Source: Bradyrhizobium semiaridum
Lineage (GTDB): Bacteria > Pseudomonadota > Alphaproteobacteria > Rhizobiales > Xanthobacteraceae
Direction of reading: 5' to 3'
Assembly: GCF_020329505.1 (NCBI RefSeq)
Contig: NZ_JAGKJJ010000034.1
Location: forward strand, 1-64,000
DNA: 64,000 nt
Part shown: positions 60,283-64,000 of the stretch, in pieces
Layout of the letters: each line of letters starts with the position of its first letter
Position numbering within the stretch: position 1 is the first letter of the stretch
Position numbers and translations under genes: made by a program
Notes under the pieces: generated by a model
Databases searched by the model: none
Told to the model about the DNA's origin: nothing
What the model saw: the letters and a program-made list of their open reading frames with translations, nothing else

Positions 60283-61209
60283 TTACTTCTTCGCCGGGGC
60301 CATCTTGTTGTCGGCCGGCTTGGCGGCGGCATCCGGTGCGGCGCCGGCCTTGGCGGCGTCGTCGGTCTTGTCCATGCGTTCGACCTTGGCGGCCTCGCGC
60401 AGCTTGGAGACGTAGTCGGCCTGCGCCTTGCGGGTCACATAGGTCTCGATCTGGGCCTTCACCTGGGCGAAGTCCGGTGCCTTGCGGTTGCGCTTTTCCT
60501 CGACCTTGATGATGTGCCAGCCGAACTGCGACTTGACCGGATCGGAGATCTTGCCCGGCTCGAGCGCGAAGGCGACCGCGGAGAATTCCGGCACCATCTG
60601 CTCCTTGGTGAAGAAGCCGAGGTCGCCGCCGTCGGCAGCGCCGGGATCCTTGGACTTCTTCTTGGCGAGTTCGGCGAAATCAGCGCCCTTGTCGAGCTCG
60701 GCCTTGACCGCCTTGGCCTCGTCCTCGGTCTCGACCAGGATGTGGCGGGCGCGCACCTCCTGCTCGCCGGTAATCTGCTTGGCGGCCTCGTCATAGACCT
60801 TCTTCATGGCCTCATCGGTGGTCGCGGCCTTGCCCTCGCTGGCGAGCAGGCTGTCCATCAACAGGCGGTTGCGGGTGAAGGCGAGGCGCTTCTTGAACTC
60901 GTCGGTGTTCTCGACCTTCTTGTCCTCGGCGGCCTTGGACACGATCTTCATGTCGATCAGGAACGACAGCACGTTGTCCTTCTTGGTCGCCGGGTCCATC
61001 TGGGCGAGGCTCGGGCCCAGTTCCTCCTCGGCGAGCGCGACGTCGCTGGCGCGGATTTCGGAACCGTTGACCTTCGCGAGCACCGGGTCGGATTCCGCGG
61101 CACGGACCGGCAGGCCGGCGGCCAGCACTGCGACAAGAGAGCCCGTCGCGGCCAGGGTGGCGAGGCCGAGGCGCAGGCCGGTTTTGATATCCCGAGGCGA
61201 GGTGGTCAT
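60283..61209 (-). CDS. Periplasmic parvulin-type peptidyl-prolyl isomerase
   Basis: A 308-residue chaperone-isomerase. A signal peptide (LGLATLAATGSLVAVLAAGLPVRAA) is followed by a SurA-like N-terminal helical part (VLAKVNGSEIRASDVALAEEEL) and the parvulin domain: VRARHILVETEDEAKAVKAEL, KSKDPGAADGGDLGFFTKEQM and FGWHIIKVEEKRNRK. A Lys/Ala-rich tail ends the protein. It helps outer-membrane and periplasmic proteins fold. It is divergent from secA, which exports its clients. Confidence 0.93.
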   Translation of the reverse strand: MTTSPRDIKTGLRLGLATLAATGSLVAVLAAGLPVRAAESDPVLAKVNGSEIRASDVALAEEELGPSLAQMDPATKKDNVLSFLIDMKIVSKAAEDKKVENTDEFKKRLAFTRNRLLMDSLLASEGKAATTDEAMKKVYDEAAKQITGEQEVRARHILVETEDEAKAVKAELDKGADFAELAKKKSKDPGAADGGDLGFFTKEQMVPEFSAVAFALEPGKISDPVKSQFGWHIIKVEEKRNRKAPDFAQVKAQIETYVTRKAQADYVSKLREAAKVERMDKTDDAAKAGAAPDAAAKPADNKMAPAKK

Positions 61210-61289
61210 GGAAAATCCTTAGGTCCAAGAGGTGAGGCTGAAGCGGGGCGGACACTCGCCCAATCGCGCCGCGATGACAACGCGAAAGT

Positions 61290-61356
61290 GTTGTCAAAAT
61301 GATGAATTCCTTGACATCTTGGCCAAGTTGACAACCCCCCGACCGGGCCATATCTC
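61290..61356 (+). promoter_or_regulatory. secA promoter with flanking inverted repeat
   Basis: TTGACA (61328-61333) and TATCTC (61351-61356) are exactly 17 bases apart and face secA. GTTGTCAA (61290-61297) and TTGACAAC (61328-61335) are perfect inverted copies, with the palindrome CTTGGCCAAG (61318-61327) and another TTGACA (61311) between. The right arm overlaps the -35 box, so a regulator bound here could control secA and the divergent parvulin gene. Confidence 0.5.
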
Positions 61357-61576
61357 TGGCCTATCGTGTCAACGGCGATAGCGCTTATTTTGCTGCGTTT
61401 TTGGCCGTTGAACCCAGGATGGCCTGTTTCCCACTCAATTGGCGGATGAGCTCCCGGGTCGGGGCCCGAACGCAGCGCGTCACAGTGAGTTGATAGGCGA
61501 TCCGGTGGACCGTTTCTGGCTGTAACCGAACACTGAACCAAGACCGAAACTCGAGACCGAAGAACAGGAATTCCGC

Positions 61577-64000
<2,424 letters not shown>

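Overview
This window looks like chromosomal DNA of a Bradyrhizobium-type alphaproteobacterium (family Nitrobacteraceae). The evidence is the very high GC content, the phaR/phaA/phaB storage genes, the ubiG-lysC-ptsP-prfA order, the DUF4167 gene, the argJ-parvulin-secA end, and many gap-located palindromic repeats of several families. The assignment comes from gene content and order read by eye; no database search was run. No rRNA, tRNA, CRISPR array, transposase or phage gene was recognised.

Layout. 0-5.2 kb: end of pcaH, then pcaG (protocatechuate ring cleavage), an ArsR/SRPBCC pair, a divergent shikimate/quinate dehydrogenase, a Gfo/Idh oxidoreductase and an orphan ABC binding protein. 5.4-9.5 kb: a marR-emrA-emrB efflux operon and a Fur/Zur-type regulator. 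9.7-15.5 kb: a DMT exporter, a rhodanese, ispG, a TauD-type dioxygenase and a broken Rieske oxygenase. 15.7-24.6 kb: a Na+/H+ antiporter, a secreted caspase-like protein, a DUF1345 protein, a farnesyl-diphosphate synthase, mtgA, rpmF and small unknowns. 24.7-32.8 kb: a GGDEF-EAL protein, the PHA genes, a DMT exporter, gloB with a coupled cupin gene, and a methyltransferase. 32.9-48.3 kb: a housekeeping block (DUF4167, prmC, prfA, ptsP, lysC, PH-domain protein, ubiG) split between prmC and prfA by about 7 kb carrying a HIT protein, a complete branched-chain-type ABC transporter, an RNA-polymerase alpha-CTD-like protein and a MarR regulator. 48.5-64 kb: two DMT exporters, a coupled DUF1178/amidase/grxC group, comF, a methyltransferase, mutT, two FG-GAP repeat proteins, argJ, a parvulin and the first 808 codons of secA.

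Most genes are ordinary. The parts that stand out are: (1) two tandem FG-GAP genes built from one N-terminal domain plus one or two copies of the same six-repeat module; (2) a free-standing protein that resembles the C-terminal domain of RNA polymerase alpha and keeps key DNA-contact positions, next to a perfect 25-bp inverted repeat facing a liv transporter; (3) a prmC that lacks its usual N-terminal domain at the edge of the liv block; (4) a Rieske oxygenase destroyed by an internal deletion with a frame change; (5) several families of paired inverted repeats filling most gene gaps, including one inside the emrAB operon.
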